DNA from: Desulfobacteraceae bacterium
Lineage (GTDB): Bacteria > Desulfobacterota > Desulfobacteria > Desulfobacterales > Desulfosarcinaceae
Assembly: GCA_027031325.1 (NCBI GenBank)
Contig: JALVRI010000263.1
Location: forward strand, 1 to 5,477
Direction: 5' to 3'
Length of the DNA stretch: 5,477 nt
This document shows positions 1 through 5,477 of the stretch, piece by piece. A program made the position numbers and the translations under genes. Position 1 is the first letter of the stretch. Each line of letters opens with the position of its first letter. Below the pieces are notes generated by a model. That model made no database searches, was not told the origin of the DNA, and saw nothing but the letters and a program-made list of their open reading frames with translations.

Positions 1-8
1 CTATATAA

Positions 9-18
9 ATACATGTAT
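9..18. repeat. 10-bp perfect palindrome upstream of the sigma-54 promoter
   Basis: ATACATGTAT is a perfect palindrome centred about 45 bp upstream of the predicted transcription start. It sits in an AT-rich patch (1-30) next to the sigma-54 element. It could be part of an activator or IHF-type site, but a 10-bp palindrome in AT-rich DNA can be chance, and the window begins only 8 bp to its left. Confidence 0.25.
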
Positions 19-32
19 CAAGAACAAAAAAA

Positions 33-48
33 CGGCACGCCCCTTGCT
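33..48 (+). promoter_or_regulatory. sigma-54 (-24/-12) promoter of the lipoprotein gene
   Basis: The sequence cGGCACG-cccc-TTGCT matches the sigma-54 consensus TGGCACG-N4-TTGCW at 11 of 12 positions; only the first T is replaced, by C. The invariant GG (34-35) and GC (46-47) are separated by exactly 10 bp, as RpoN requires. With C47 as -12, transcription would start near position 59, giving a 5' leader of about 57 nt before the lipoprotein ATG at 116. An A-rich run lies just upstream (24-32). Such a promoter needs an ATP-hydrolysing enhancer-binding protein bound upstream, and most of that region is outside the window. Confidence 0.8.
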
Positions 49-104
49 GGGAAAGATGCAGCCAAACAGAACCTAATGCATGATACAACTTTCAACCCTA
101 AGGC

Positions 105-110
105 AGGAGG
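105..110 (+). promoter_or_regulatory. Strong Shine-Dalgarno that fixes the lipoprotein start
   Basis: AGGAGG is a full anti-16S match lying 5 nt before the ATG at 116. It selects this ATG over the in-frame ATG at 80, which has no such site and would add 12 residues in front of the signal peptide. Confidence 0.85.
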
Positions 111-115
111 TCAGA

Positions 116-2380
116 ATGAGGACCAAGCAATCAAAACTCCATCTCAAAACGGCCGTTACCTTCAACAGACGTTCCGGCAAGGCCGGGATATTGCCCCTGT
201 TAGCCTTGATGATCGCATCCCTGGTGCTGGCGGGCATGCTGGCCGGTTGCAGCGGCGGCAGCAGCGGCAGCGGCACCGGCACTGTCAGTGCTCTTTCCCT
301 TCCCAACCGGGTCGAGCTTTCAGGCAGCAGCGATGACAGCTCCAGCTCCGGAGCTTTTTTGCGATCGTTTGGGGCGGCGGCCGCCGATGCCGACACTTAC
401 AATGCAAGCGGAACCGATTACAACGCGGCCGAAAGCCATGTCTGGGTCGACGATACCAACGCCCTTGACATGGTAAACGACATCCTGGGAGTCATCAAGG
501 ATACGGCCTACGATCAATTCCTCAACGAAGGACCCTACCTGGCGCTGGTAAAGCAGGTCGGTGATGAACAGACCAGCCAAACCGGATCCTCCGGCACATC
601 CACCACCACCGAGCAGTTGATGGAAATGGTGGTCGATGTTTCCCGCGCAAGCAACAGCGACCCCATGATAGTCAAGATCTGGGTCAACGAGGACGATGGC
701 CCCGGAGGCCAGTCAATGCTCATCAGGGGCTATTTCACAGTCTGGGCCGGTGCCGGCGACACCTATGAAGGTGTCTACTATCCCTACGGCAAGCTTGAAG
801 CCCACTTCAAGGGAACAGACAGCAGCGGTACCGACCTTTTCCACATGGCCATGTCCATTGGAGCCGCCGGTGACGGCAAAATCCAGATCCAGCATGTCGA
901 AGACAGTGTGGAAGGTGGCGGATTCGAATGGCACAATAAGGTAAACGCCATTGCCAGCAGCGACATGAGCAGTGGAAACGCTTATGTTTACGAAGCCGAA
1001 ACCGATTGGGAGACAAGTGGTCTCGATGAGGAAACCTATTATATCGCCTACAACGAAGACTACTTCAAAGTACAGGATGAAGACGACAACATTACGGTCT
1101 ACAGCCGTGACCGGGACGACATGACCTATATGATCCACCGCTATCAGCTTTTCAATACAGACGGCAGCGCGGTAGAGCTGAGTTCCGGGTTCCCTGTTAA
1201 ATTCGAAAGCGGAGGATCTGTCTACCACGGTTACATCGGCTACTACGGCATGTGGATGCCAGAAGGTGTCAGCGTATCCGACGGTGACCAGCTGGTCGGC
1301 GAAGAAAACGGTAACACCTACACCCTCATTAAAAAAGGCGGCAAACTCAAAAAACATACCAAGGCAACCATCACACTTTCCAAACTCGATGGAATCGAGA
1401 TGAGCAAGTGGAACGACGGCACCGACACCGTCTTCACCTACGATGCCGACAGCAACAGGTTCGTCCAACTGGGAATCCGCAGCGAAGATACCAACTGGCA
1501 GGTGGTTGAAACCGGGGCCGGTACCGAGATAACCTTTGACAACGATTGGGACGGAGCCTGGTGCGAAAGCCTGCAGGCCTGGTTGCCCCTGGGCACCCTG
1601 GGCAGCAGTTTCAATGGCGACACGATACTCACATACCACAAGGAAACCACCGTCATGCCGGGAGACGAAAATGTTTTCCCAAGCTCTGACCTGACGTTGC
1701 ATTACTTCGATCCCAACAGCAACCAATGGATCCCCTACACCTATTCCGTGGATGACCTTATGCTCGAGGACGCTGTTGGAAACCCCGTGGTTCCCGGAGC
1801 GGGCAGTCAATCATTGTTCATCATGCCCCTTGTCCTGGATACGGATTACTCCACCGTTACCACCGATCCGGGATCAGCTTTCACCCTCGACACTTACTAT
1901 TCCTGGTCTGCAGGCTCTGAGGAGTGGAACCAGCTGTCGGTCCTGCAGGATGCCGATGGTGATTACGTCTCTTTCGACGCACCTCTTCATTTCACCTACA
2001 CCCATCAGACGGCGTACGATATCAACGGCGATTCCAGTAACGACGGCAAGATTTTCTCCCTGGAATACGACGGGTTCTCCCTCCAGGTACCCTGGGCCTT
2101 TGACGAAACGGAAGACCAATGGCGGCCCCTTTTCAACCTGAAAAACAGCTCCGACGGCGGGCCCACCCTTACCGACGACAATGACAACGAGTACGTGGTC
2201 AAGATGATCGAGGCCAGCCTCATAATGACCGAAGTCGACTCTTCCCTGGCCAGCGACCTGACCATCGACGACACTGTGGCGGAACCCACCCTGGAATATG
2301 ATGCCACCAAGACGGCGCTTGTGGGTGACAAGCCGACTGACGTGGAACTCAAGGTCATCAAGGGCGAACTGGTCGAGTAA
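116..2380 (+). CDS. Large secreted lipoprotein with degenerate aromatic repeats, function unknown
   Basis: The product has 754 residues. The signal peptide has a long basic N-region (residues 1-24, with R18-R19), a hydrophobic core (about 25-43) and the lipobox L-A-G-C with C45 as the lipidated cysteine. Ser at +2 fits an outer-membrane destination in Gram-negatives. A Gly/Ser tether (46-55) and a Ser/Asp-rich stretch follow. The mature part is acidic and aromatic-rich, with only one other cysteine (C483), so it is neither a multihaem cytochrome (no CXXCH) nor a disulphide-rich protein. Five degenerate 12-residue motifs, aromatic-D-x-x-S-x-x-W-x-(P/Q)-L, lie at residues 441-452, 481-492, 530-541, 596-607 and 661-672, suggesting a repeated beta-sheet fold. 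D-x-D/N-x-D stretches (612-616, 635-644) could bind Ca2+. I recognise no catalytic motif or named family. The gene has its own sigma-54 promoter and terminator. Lipoprotein status is secure; the function is unknown. Confidence 0.9.
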   Translation: MRTKQSKLHLKTAVTFNRRSGKAGILPLLALMIASLVLAGMLAGCSGGSSGSGTGTVSALSLPNRVELSGSSDDSSSSGAFLRSFGAAAADADTYNASGTDYNAAESHVWVDDTNALDMVNDILGVIKDTAYDQFLNEGPYLALVKQVGDEQTSQTGSSGTSTTTEQLMEMVVDVSRASNSDPMIVKIWVNEDDGPGGQSMLIRGYFTVWAGAGDTYEGVYYPYGKLEAHFKGTDSSGTDLFHMAMSIGAAGDGKIQIQHVEDSVEGGGFEWHNKVNAIASSDMSSGNAYVYEAETDWETSGLDEETYYIAYNEDYFKVQDEDDNITVYSRDRDDMTYMIHRYQLFNTDGSAVELSSGFPVKFESGGSVYHGYIGYYGMWMPEGVSVSDGDQLVGEENGNTYTLIKKGGKLKKHTKATITLSKLDGIEMSKWNDGTDTVFTYDADSNRFVQLGIRSEDTNWQVVETGAGTEITFDNDWDGAWCESLQAWLPLGTLGSSFNGDTILTYHKETTVMPGDENVFPSSDLTLHYFDPNSNQWIPYTYSVDDLMLEDAVGNPVVPGAGSQSLFIMPLVLDTDYSTVTTDPGSAFTLDTYYSWSAGSEEWNQLSVLQDADGDYVSFDAPLHFTYTHQTAYDINGDSSNDGKIFSLEYDGFSLQVPWAFDETEDQWRPLFNLKNSSDGGPTLTDDNDNEYVVKMIEASLIMTEVDSSLASDLTIDDTVAEPTLEYDATKTALVGDKPTDVELKVIKGELVE

Positions 2381-2403
2381 CTGCGGCTCCTTGACAATCC
2401 CGG

Positions 2404-2440
2404 GGCAGGACTCCAAAGCGGGGTCCTGCCTTTTTCTTTT
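2404..2440 (+). terminator. Rho-independent terminator after the lipoprotein gene
   Basis: An 11-bp stem (2404-2414 with 2420-2430, including one T-G wobble pair) encloses the 5-nt loop AAAGC. It is followed at once by TTTTTCTTTT. The stem starts 23 bp after the lipoprotein stop codon. It separates the lipoprotein transcript from the downstream glycosyltransferase gene. Confidence 0.94.
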
Positions 2441-2444
2441 GGGC

Positions 2445-2473
2445 TTGACCGCCGGCAGGACAGAAGATATGGG
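2445..2473 (+). promoter_or_regulatory. Possible sigma-70-type promoter for the glycosyltransferase unit
   Basis: TTGACC (2445-2450) and TATGGG (2468-2473) are separated by 17 bp. The -35 matches consensus at 5 of 6 positions and the -10 at only 3 of 6. It lies in the short gap between the upstream terminator and the ATG at 2504, where a promoter is expected because transcription from upstream should stop. The poor -10 keeps this tentative. Confidence 0.3.
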
Positions 2474-2503
2474 AAGCTTTCGATCCGAACCGGGAGCCGG
2501 GAT

Positions 2504-3790
2504 ATGCCGAAAGACACCAAGTGCCTGCAAATCTGCCTGCTGAGCTACCGTTCCAATCCCCATTGCGGAGGACAGGGGGTTTACGTGGCCCACCTGAGCA
2601 GGGCCCTTGCCCGTCTCGGCCACCGGGTTGACGTGGTTTCAGGCCCGCCTTATCCGGAGCTCGATCCTGCCGTCAGGCTGGTGCGGCTTGCAAGCCTGGA
2701 CCTGTATAATCCCAAGGCCCTTTTCCGCACCCCCGGCCCGGCGGAACTTGCCGATCCAATCAACTTCATGGAATGGGCCGGGGTTTGCAGCATGGGTTTT
2801 CCAGAACCGTTCACCTTCGGTCTGAGGGCCTTAAGGTACATCAAGCTATGCGGGCATCGCTACCACGTGGTTCACGACAACCAGAGCCTTTCCTACGGCA
2901 TCTGGGCCATTGCCAGGCGCATGCCCACCGTGGCCACAATCCATCATCCCATTACGGTAGACCGCCGGCTGGCGGTGGCCGCCGCCGGTTCCTTTTGGGG
3001 CAAGTTGAAACAACTGCGCTGGTACAGTTTCATCGGCATGCAGAAAAGGGTGGCCCCAACCTTGGGACAAATCATCACCGTTTCAAACACCGCCCGCAAC
3101 GACATAAGCCGAGAATTCCATATCCCGCCTGAAAAGTTCACCGTTGCTCCCAACGGCATCGATACCACGGTCTTTCGGCCCCAGGCAGGCATTGCCCGCC
3201 GGCCGGGCAGAATCATCGTGACCAACAGCGCCGACACACCCCTCAAAGGACTGGGTTATCTGCTCAAGGCGGTGGCCCGGCTTTCCAGAAATCACCCTTT
3301 GCAACTTGTCGTGGTGGGACAGCCGAAAACCAATGGAACCATAGCGACGATGGTCCGTGACCTCGGCCTGGGCCATCTGGTCGAATTCACCGGCCGTCTT
3401 GACCAGGCCGAGCTGGTGCGCCAGTATGCCCGGGCGGCGGTGGCGGTGGTACCATCGGTCTATGAAGGCTTCGGCCTGCCGGCAGGTGAAGCCATGGCCT
3501 GTGCGACCCCCCTGATCAGTACCACCGGCGGCGCCCTGGCCGAAGTCGTAGGTGATGCCGGTTTGCTGGTACCCCCGGCCGATTCGGCGGCCCTTGCCAA
3601 AGCACTGGCGACGATTCTGGACAATCCTGATCTTGCCGCCAGGCTGGGTGAAGCCGGCCGCAAGCGGATAGCCGGTGAGTTCACCTGGGAAAAGGCCGCC
3701 CTCAAAACCGAGGCAGCCTACAGAAAGGCCATTTGTGATTACTTTCGAGCCCCGCAAAATCACCCTGGCACCCCAAGCCAGGGTGCTTGA
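2504..3790 (+). CDS. GT4-type (group 1) glycosyltransferase, GT-B fold
   Basis: This 428-residue protein is a retaining, nucleotide-sugar-dependent glycosyltransferase of the GT-B fold, expected to act at the cytoplasmic face of the membrane. The N-terminal acceptor domain has the loop C-G-G-Q-G (21-25) before helix 1, then a hydrophobic strand (about 41-47). The centre carries H-D-N-Q-S (124-128), A-T-I-H-H-P (144-149), V-S-N-T (193-196) and A-P-N-G-I-D (215-220). The C-terminal donor domain has T-P-L-K-G (245-249), F-T-G-R-L (295-299) and the E-x7-E motif with E321 and E329. No transmembrane segment is evident. GGGAG (2492-2496) is a plausible ribosome site 7 nt before the ATG. The length is normal for the family. 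The gene overlaps the methyltransferase downstream, implying a shared pathway. From memory, this subtype, with H-H-P-I-T-V-D-R-R-L in mid-protein, recurs beside such methyltransferases. Donor and acceptor cannot be read from sequence. Confidence 0.92.
   Translation: MPKDTKCLQICLLSYRSNPHCGGQGVYVAHLSRALARLGHRVDVVSGPPYPELDPAVRLVRLASLDLYNPKALFRTPGPAELADPINFMEWAGVCSMGFPEPFTFGLRALRYIKLCGHRYHVVHDNQSLSYGIWAIARRMPTVATIHHPITVDRRLAVAAAGSFWGKLKQLRWYSFIGMQKRVAPTLGQIITVSNTARNDISREFHIPPEKFTVAPNGIDTTVFRPQAGIARRPGRIIVTNSADTPLKGLGYLLKAVARLSRNHPLQLVVVGQPKTNGTIATMVRDLGLGHLVEFTGRLDQAELVRQYARAAVAVVPSVYEGFGLPAGEAMACATPLISTTGGALAEVVGDAGLLVPPADSAALAKALATILDNPDLAARLGEAGRKRIAGEFTWEKAALKTEAAYRKAICDYFRAPQNHPGTPSQGA
3724..3728 (+). 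promoter_or_regulatory. Internal ribosome-binding site for the methyltransferase
   Basis: AAAGG lies inside the 3' end of the glycosyltransferase gene, 6 nt before the GTG at 3735. It supports that GTG as the methyltransferase start and implies coupled translation of the two genes. Confidence 0.55.
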
Positions 3791-4451
3791 CATCGGATGC
3801 GGCAGTGGCAGGCACGCAACCGCCGTTTACCAGCGCTGGCAGGCGTTCATAATCGCCGCCGACCGGAGCCTGGACGACCTGACAAGCGCCCGATGCAACC
3901 TGGTTTGGCATGACACCCATGGTTTTCACCGTAACGGCAGATGGCACCTGATCGGAGCCGATATCAACGATCTGCCCTTTGCTTCAGGCAGCTTCGATCT
4001 GGTCATTTGCAGCGAAGTACTGGAGCACGTCCCGGATCACGGCCGGGCTCTGGCGGAAATCAGCAGGGTCACGCGCCCCGGCGGCCGCCTGGTGTTAAGT
4101 GTGCCCCGCTACTGGCCTGAAAGGCTTTGCTGGAGGCTGTCGACGGCCTATGTCCAAAGCCCGGGAGGCCACATCCGGATCTATTCCCGCAAAGAGCTTA
4201 TCGGAATAGCACTTAAAGCAGGATTGCAATACCACGGGCACCACTTTGCCCACAGCCTCCACACCCCATACTGGCTGCTGAAATGCCTTTTGGGATTGGA
4301 AAACGAGCATCATCTGCTGGTAAGGTACTACAAGCGCTTTCTGGAATGGTACATCCTTCAACATCCCCGCTTGCTGCCGAAAATCGAAAAACTCCTCAAC
4401 CCTTTGCTGGGCAAAAGTATCGTCATGTATTTCAGCAAACCTGCATCCTGA
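3735..4451 (+). CDS. Class I SAM-dependent methyltransferase (Methyltransf_11 type)
   Basis: From the GTG at 3735 the product has 238 residues with a Rossmann-like methyltransferase fold. Motif I is V-L-D-I-G-C-G-S-G-R-H (17-27). D43, at the end of strand 2, is the likely ribose-binding acid. D76 within G-A-D-I-N-D-L-P-F (74-82) fits the adenine-binding region. F-D-L-V-I-C-S-E-V-L-E-H (87-98) is the strand 4 motif, and R-P-G-G-R-L-V follows. The C-terminal part (about 120-238) is a specific region rich in H, W and Y that should hold the acceptor site. No ATG precedes motif I in frame. An upstream GTG at 3675 would add 20 Pro/Arg-rich residues that look like read-through of the glycosyltransferase. 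The chosen start has a ribosome site and puts motif I at the usual distance. The 56-nt overlap suggests coupling with the glycosyltransferase. The methylated substrate, perhaps a sugar or lipid-linked glycan, is unknown. Confidence 0.9.
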   Translation: MITFEPRKITLAPQARVLDIGCGSGRHATAVYQRWQAFIIAADRSLDDLTSARCNLVWHDTHGFHRNGRWHLIGADINDLPFASGSFDLVICSEVLEHVPDHGRALAEISRVTRPGGRLVLSVPRYWPERLCWRLSTAYVQSPGGHIRIYSRKELIGIALKAGLQYHGHHFAHSLHTPYWLLKCLLGLENEHHLLVRYYKRFLEWYILQHPRLLPKIEKLLNPLLGKSIVMYFSKPAS

Positions 4452-4584
4452 ACCTGACGCCGAGGCGAGGCTTTTGGGCCCAGGCCGAAAACACGACCCC
4501 GTATTGCCAAGCGCACTCAAACCGACAAGATACTTTGACCGGCCTTCCGTATCAAGGGGCGGAACTTTCCATTGCCCGGAAGGC

Positions 4585-4610
4585 GGTACGGCTGCAAGTA
4601 CCACGCAGCC
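4585..4610. repeat. Two overlapping, mutually exclusive inverted repeats
   Basis: GGTAC (4585-4589) pairs with GTACC (4598-4602) around an 8-nt loop. GGCTGC (4590-4595) pairs with GCAGCC (4605-4610) around a 9-nt loop. The two hairpins interleave and cannot form together. Neither is followed by a T-tract, so they are not simple terminators. They lie about 100 bp before the regulator ATG and could be a protein-binding site or a leader RNA switch, or could be chance. Confidence 0.4.
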
Positions 4611-4665
4611 AAAAGATCGTGTCAGGTAAAGTTTTGACGATTGTGCCCGATAATTTTCTTGTAAC

Positions 4666-4681
4666 CGGGACGCTTTCTGCC
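4666..4681 (+). promoter_or_regulatory. Weak sigma-54-like element before the response regulator
   Basis: cGGGACG-cttt-cTGCc keeps the invariant GG (4667-4668) and GC (4679-4680) at 10-bp spacing and matches 8 of 12 consensus positions. It would start transcription near 4692, about 20 nt before the regulator ATG. Autoregulation is known among such activators, but a match of this quality can arise by chance. Confidence 0.2.
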
Positions 4682-4711
4682 AACATACCGGAAAAGGATC
4701 GGGCCTGCGCC

Positions 4712-5477
4712 ATGTCCAAGATATTGATTATAGATGACGACGAGGCGGTACGCCGCCTGATGGCCGAAGTCGTTCAAAGGCTGGGCCATTGTCACTTTGA
4801 AGCTTCCCTGGCTTCCGAGGGACTGAAACTGGCCGCCGAACAAAAGCCTGACATCGTAATGCTGGATGTCCACCTGCCCGACGGCGACGGTTTGGAAATA
4901 GTGTCCGCCTTGAAACATGGTCCCGGATCACCGGAGATCATCATCATAACCGCCTTCGGCAATCCGGACGGCGCTGAACTGGCCATTAAAAACGGGGCCT
5001 GGGACTACCTGGTAAAACCATCACCGGTTGAACGGATAATGCTGACTATCCGCAGGGCTCTGGAGTACCGCAAGGCAAAATCCGCGGCCGGGACTCCGGC
5101 CGTGCTGCGCCGGGATGAAATAATCGGTCACAGCCGGGCTTTAAACACAGTCCTGGAACGGATAGCCCTGGCTGCCAACTCGGAAGCCAACGTTCTGATC
5201 ACCGGTGAAACCGGTACCGGCAAAGAACTCGTTGCCAGGGCCATCCATGCCAACAGTGCCCGTTGCCGCCACCGCTTCGTGGTCGTAGATTGCGCGGCCC
5301 TGCCGGAAAGCCTGGTGGAAAGCACCCTTTTCGGGCACGTACGCGGGGCCTTCACCGGGGCGGAAAAACCGCGCGAAGGACTGATTCGGCAGGCCGACGG
5401 CGGTACCCTCTTCCTGGACGAAGTCGGGGAACTGCCGGTCGCCGCCCAAAAAGCTTTTCTGCGGGTCATCCAGGAAC
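4712..5477 (+). CDS. NtrC-type sigma-54-dependent response regulator (3' end cut by window)
   Basis: The first 255 residues are visible and the window ends mid-gene. The receiver domain (about 1-118) has the acidic pocket D8-D9-D10, phospho-acceptor D52 in M-L-D-V-H-L-P, T80 and K102 in V-K-P, all intact. After a short linker, an AAA+ domain starts near residue 138. It has Walker A G-E-T-G-T-G-K-E (165-172), E-S-x-L-F-G-H (203-209), G-A-F-T-G-A (212-217, the sigma-54 contact loop) and Walker B G-G-T-L-F-L-D-E (230-237). It should therefore be a phosphorylation-controlled ATPase that remodels RpoN holoenzyme. The missing part should hold the rest of AAA+ and a Fis-type helix-turn-helix. The ATG at 4712 places the receiver start normally, but its ribosome site is weak (AAGGAT at 4694-4699, 12 nt away). 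No partner kinase lies upstream; it may follow downstream. Confidence 0.95.
   Translation, partial: MSKILIIDDDEAVRRLMAEVVQRLGHCHFEASLASEGLKLAAEQKPDIVMLDVHLPDGDGLEIVSALKHGPGSPEIIIITAFGNPDGAELAIKNGAWDYLVKPSPVERIMLTIRRALEYRKAKSAAGTPAVLRRDEIIGHSRALNTVLERIALAANSEANVLITGETGTGKELVARAIHANSARCRHRFVVVDCAALPESLVESTLFGHVRGAFTGAEKPREGLIRQADGGTLFLDEVGELPVAAQKAFLRVIQE

Larger units (their letters stand above)
4452..4711. other. 260-bp intergenic region without a convincing gene
   Basis: No terminator with a T-tract was found after the methyltransferase. The region holds two overlapping inverted repeats (4585-4610) and a weak sigma-54-like element (4666-4681). The reading frame of the downstream regulator happens to be open across the whole gap, with possible GTG codons at 4619 and 4643. 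The predicted extension resembles no receiver domain and was not accepted as coding. Confidence 0.5.

Noticed and set aside
80..115. Upstream in-frame ATG at 80 for the lipoprotein
   Set aside because: It has no ribosome site, and it would lengthen an already long signal peptide. The ATG at 116 has AGGAGG at ideal spacing.
713..1810. A 365-codon open frame on the minus strand opposite the lipoprotein gene
   Set aside because: The + strand gene has a lipobox, ribosome site, promoter and terminator. The antisense product shows no recognisable motif, and long antisense frames are common opposite GC-rich genes.
2391..2396. Perfect TTGACA just after the lipoprotein stop codon
   Set aside because: The expected -10 position falls inside the terminator hairpin (CAAAGC), so no promoter is supported.
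1874..2623. A 249-codon minus-strand open frame spanning the end of the lipoprotein gene and the start of the glycosyltransferase gene
   Set aside because: It crosses a strong + strand terminator and two well-supported gene ends and shows no motif, so it is a shadow frame.
3675..3734. Upstream GTG start at 3675 for the methyltransferase
   Set aside because: The added residues are Pro/Arg-rich, lie wholly within the glycosyltransferase's conserved end, and are unlike a methyltransferase N-terminus.
4471..4490. Imperfect hairpin with T-run and A-run arms after the methyltransferase, considered as a terminator
   Set aside because: Pairing leaves a loop of only 2 nt and a central G-G mismatch, and no T-tract follows the stem.
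4634..4664. TTGACG followed by AT-rich sequence, considered as a sigma-70 promoter for the regulator
   Set aside because: No acceptable -10 hexamer lies at 16-18 bp spacing; GATAAT is only 9 bp away and TTGTAA is 19 bp away.
4448..4711. Open frame continuous with the response regulator across the whole upstream gap, giving a possible N-terminal extension
   Set aside because: The receiver domain begins normally at the ATG at 4712. The upstream translation has no recognisable motif, and no strong ribosome site was found before the GTG codons at 4619 or 4643.

Overview
The window reads as chromosomal DNA from a Gram-negative, moderately high-GC bacterium, most likely a member of the former Deltaproteobacteria (Desulfobacterota and relatives). 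This is inference. It rests on the style of the sigma-54 response regulator, a near-consensus sigma-54 promoter, a large lipoprotein with a classic lipobox, and a glycosyltransferase/methyltransferase pair of a type I associate with deltaproteobacteria and actinobacteria. No rRNA, tRNA, CRISPR array, transposase or IS end was seen.

Layout: (1) Positions 33-48 hold a -24/-12 (sigma-54) promoter matching 11 of 12 conserved positions. It is followed by a strong Shine-Dalgarno and a 754-residue lipoprotein gene (116-2380), which is closed by a textbook Rho-independent terminator (2404-2440). This looks like a complete single-gene transcription unit. The lipoprotein belongs to no family I recognise; its C-terminal half carries five degenerate copies of a 12-residue aromatic motif. 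(2) Positions 2504-4451 hold a two-gene unit: a GT4-type glycosyltransferase and a class I SAM-dependent methyltransferase. They overlap by 56 nt if the methyltransferase begins at the GTG at 3735, so they are probably translationally coupled and act in one glycan or glycolipid modification pathway. (3) Positions 4452-4711 are a 260-bp gap with no convincing gene; it has two overlapping inverted repeats and a weak sigma-54-like element. (4) From 4712 to the right edge is the first 255 residues of an NtrC-type response regulator (receiver plus AAA+ domain with intact GAFTGA), cut by the window end.

How they may work together: a sigma-54 promoter and a sigma-54 activator gene lie within about 5 kb. 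Control of the lipoprotein by this regulator is a testable hypothesis, not a conclusion, because such organisms usually encode many sigma-54 activators. The most novel elements are the repeat-bearing orphan lipoprotein under sigma-54 control and the GT-methyltransferase pair of unknown product.
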